DNA of 8,801 nt from an uncultured Sphingomonas sp. (GTDB lineage: Bacteria > Pseudomonadota > Alphaproteobacteria > Sphingomonadales > Sphingomonadaceae), in the NCBI GenBank assembly GCA_902806295.1, contig CADCWB010000249.1, positions 1 through 8,801 on the forward strand. The letters run 5' to 3'. Of this stretch, positions 6,511 to 8,801 are shown piece after piece. Each line of letters starts with the position of its first letter. Position 1 is the first letter of the stretch. Both the position numbers and the translations under genes were made by a program. The notes under the pieces were generated by a model. The model had not been told where the DNA came from. It did no database searches and was given only the letters and a program-made list of their open reading frames with translations.

Positions 6511-6705
6511 CCCACTCTCCTGTTTGAGCCCGGCGCCAGCGCGCAGTAGGCATCCTGTGAATCGACGTTGGTGCGACCTAGACTTGTCAGGCTCCGCTCG
6601 CCAGTGCCTTGCTAACAACCGACTGAATGCGGATTGAACCGGTTGAGATTACAGCCTTTCCCGCTCGCTTTGACTAGGGCCTCGCCGCCCTGCTAGCCGC
6701 CGTGC

Positions 6706-7464
6706 GTGATCATCCTTGTCTCCCCTGCCAAGACGCTCGACTTCCACTCGCCTTATGACGACGAGCCGACCAAAGCACGCTTTGCGGCCGAAGCACGACG
6801 GATCGCGCGGGCGGCGGCGAAGCTCAGTCCTGCGGAGCTAGGCGCTCTCATGCACATCTCTCCGGCGCTGGCGGAACTCAACGCCGAGCGCTTCAGGCGC
6901 TTCGGACGAGCGAGAGCACGTCCAGCCATCCGAGCCTTTTCGGGTGACGTTTACCGCGGGTTCGATGCCGGCAGTGCCTCCGAGGACACCGTCACCTTCG
7001 CGCAGGATCATTTGCGAATCCTGTCCGGCTTGTACGGGGTGCTGCGGCCGCTTGACGGCATCAAGCCTTATCGATTGGAAATGGGCACGCGCTGGGCACC
7101 CGAAGGTCAACGGCTTACCGACCATTGGGGCGACAAGGTTGCCAAGGCGGTGCTGAGGGACCTCAAGGCGGAGGGCTCGCGCGTCATTCTCAACCTCGCC
7201 AGCAACGAATATTATGCCGCGGTTGGGCCGCACGTGCCTGGCAAGGTGCGGGTGATTGCCCCCGACTTTCGCGTTCGCAGTGCGAAGGGACTGCAGTTTC
7301 AGAGCTTCCCTGCCAAGGTAGCCCGGGGCACGATGGCCCGCTGGGTCTGTGAGGAGCGCATCAGCGAGCCGGCCGCGTTCCCCGGCTTTGCGGCAGATGG
7401 CTGGCAGTTCGACCCGGAAGGATCGACCGACATCAGACCGTTGTTCGTCCGCGAGAGCGCATGA
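6706..7464 (+). CDS. yaaA: peroxide stress protein YaaA (DUF328/UPF0246)
   Basis: YaaA is a cytosolic DNA-binding protein that in E. coli limits intracellular free iron and oxidative DNA damage during peroxide stress; the biochemical mechanism is not settled. The 252 residues match the family length. Characteristic blocks are ILVSPAKTLDF (3-13), AFSGDVYRGFDA (77-88), LSGLYGVLRPLDGIKPYRLE (106-125), NLASNEYY (163-170) and KVARGTMARW (204-213). The start is GTG at 6706, fixed by the conserved MIILVSPAKTLDF beginning. No good Shine-Dalgarno is seen ahead of it, so it may be translated from a leaderless or weakly initiating mRNA. It is divergent from the TPR gene and is followed by a compact terminator, so it is likely monocistronic. 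No sequence of an OxyR site was recognised. Confidence 0.93.
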   Translation: MIILVSPAKTLDFHSPYDDEPTKARFAAEARRIARAAAKLSPAELGALMHISPALAELNAERFRRFGRARARPAIRAFSGDVYRGFDAGSASEDTVTFAQDHLRILSGLYGVLRPLDGIKPYRLEMGTRWAPEGQRLTDHWGDKVAKAVLRDLKAEGSRVILNLASNEYYAAVGPHVPGKVRVIAPDFRVRSAKGLQFQSFPAKVARGTMARWVCEERISEPAAFPGFAADGWQFDPEGSTDIRPLFVRESA

Positions 7465-7517
7465 ATCCTGTCGCGCGCGTACGCGAGGGCTGCTAGGCGT
7501 TGCTGTCGGTGGGGGAG

Positions 7518-7539
7518 CGGCGATACGACCGCCGTTTTT
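7518..7539 (+). terminator. intrinsic terminator after yaaA, in the gyrA leader
   Basis: CGGCG (7518-7522), a seven-base loop ATACGAC, CGCCG (7530-7534) and five T (7535-7539) make a short GC stem with a T run, reading on the plus strand 53 bases after the yaaA stop. The left arm can alternatively pair as CGGCGA (7518-7523) with TCGCCG (7539-7544), which would break the terminator. Confidence 0.6.
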
Positions 7540-7567
7540 CGCCGCGCCTAACGAGAACAGAACCGAC

Positions 7568-7571
7568 AGGA
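7568..7571 (+). promoter_or_regulatory. Shine-Dalgarno (AGGA) deciding the TTG start of gyrA
   Basis: AGGA lies seven bases before TTG 7579. In this frame a TAA at 7549-7551 closes the reading frame upstream, and between it and the conserved EEMKTSYLDYAMS block TTG 7579 is the only start codon ahead of the usual N-terminus. Confidence 0.6.
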
Positions 7572-7578
7572 ACGATCT

Positions 7579-8801
<1,223 letters not shown>

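Noticed and set aside
6637..6644. Palindrome AACCGGTT in the TPR-yaaA divergent spacer
   Set aside because: Only eight bases long, with no extension or second copy; it could be chance.
7476..7485. Palindrome CGCGTACGCG after yaaA
   Set aside because: Low-complexity GC-rich sequence, no T run and no repeat elsewhere in the window.

Overview
The window is GC-rich, tightly packed bacterial DNA, most likely from a sphingomonad alphaproteobacterium. This rests on the style of the GyrA N-terminus (with a Pro-Asp-Pro-Pro insert just before the active-site Arg-Tyr), the small secreted TPR protein, the cytosolic histidine kinase whose N-terminus begins MRFDD, and the CCA-encoding tRNA. The taxonomic call is inference from remembered protein families, not a database match.

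Left part (1-3553, all minus strand): a surface-polysaccharide locus read right to left. In transcription order it holds a small McjB-C/B2-type transglutaminase-like protein (3553-3101), a broken EpsG/Wzy-type polysaccharide polymerase (3075 to 1932 or 2002), rfbA/rmlA (1923-1045), rfbC/rmlC (1052-501) and the first 166 codons of rfbB/rmlB (498-1, running off the window). The Rml enzymes turn glucose-1-phosphate and dTTP into dTDP-4-keto-rhamnose. The last enzyme, RmlD, is not in the window. The polymerase-like membrane protein would link repeat units of a (probably rhamnose-containing) glycan. As sequenced, it carries one extra base near 2619 and probably one missing base near 2024, so it reads as a pseudogene or a sequence error.

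Middle (3554-5286): a plus-strand tRNA with anticodon CAT, probably tRNA-Ile2 (lysidine type), at 3616-3690. Next comes a convergent minus-strand cytosolic histidine kinase (3695-5125) with a good phospho-acceptor H-box but a degraded ATP-binding domain. An AT-rich promoter-like stretch and an inverted repeat lie between the kinase and the next gene.

Right part (5287-8801): a minus-strand secreted TPR-repeat protein (5287-6510), a 195-bp divergent intergenic region with no strong promoter match, yaaA (plus, 6706-7464), a compact intrinsic terminator (7518-7539), and the N-terminal 407 codons of gyrA (plus, from 7579), which run off the right edge. This part is ordinary chromosomal housekeeping sequence.

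A recurring feature is non-ATG initiation. Of nine gene starts, rfbA, the polymerase, the kinase and gyrA appear to use TTG, and yaaA uses GTG. There is no gene-free stretch longer than about 200 bases, no CRISPR array, no insertion sequence and no recognisable integrase. The most unusual parts are the orphan McjB-like protein beside the broken polymerase and the degenerate kinase; none proves a new system.
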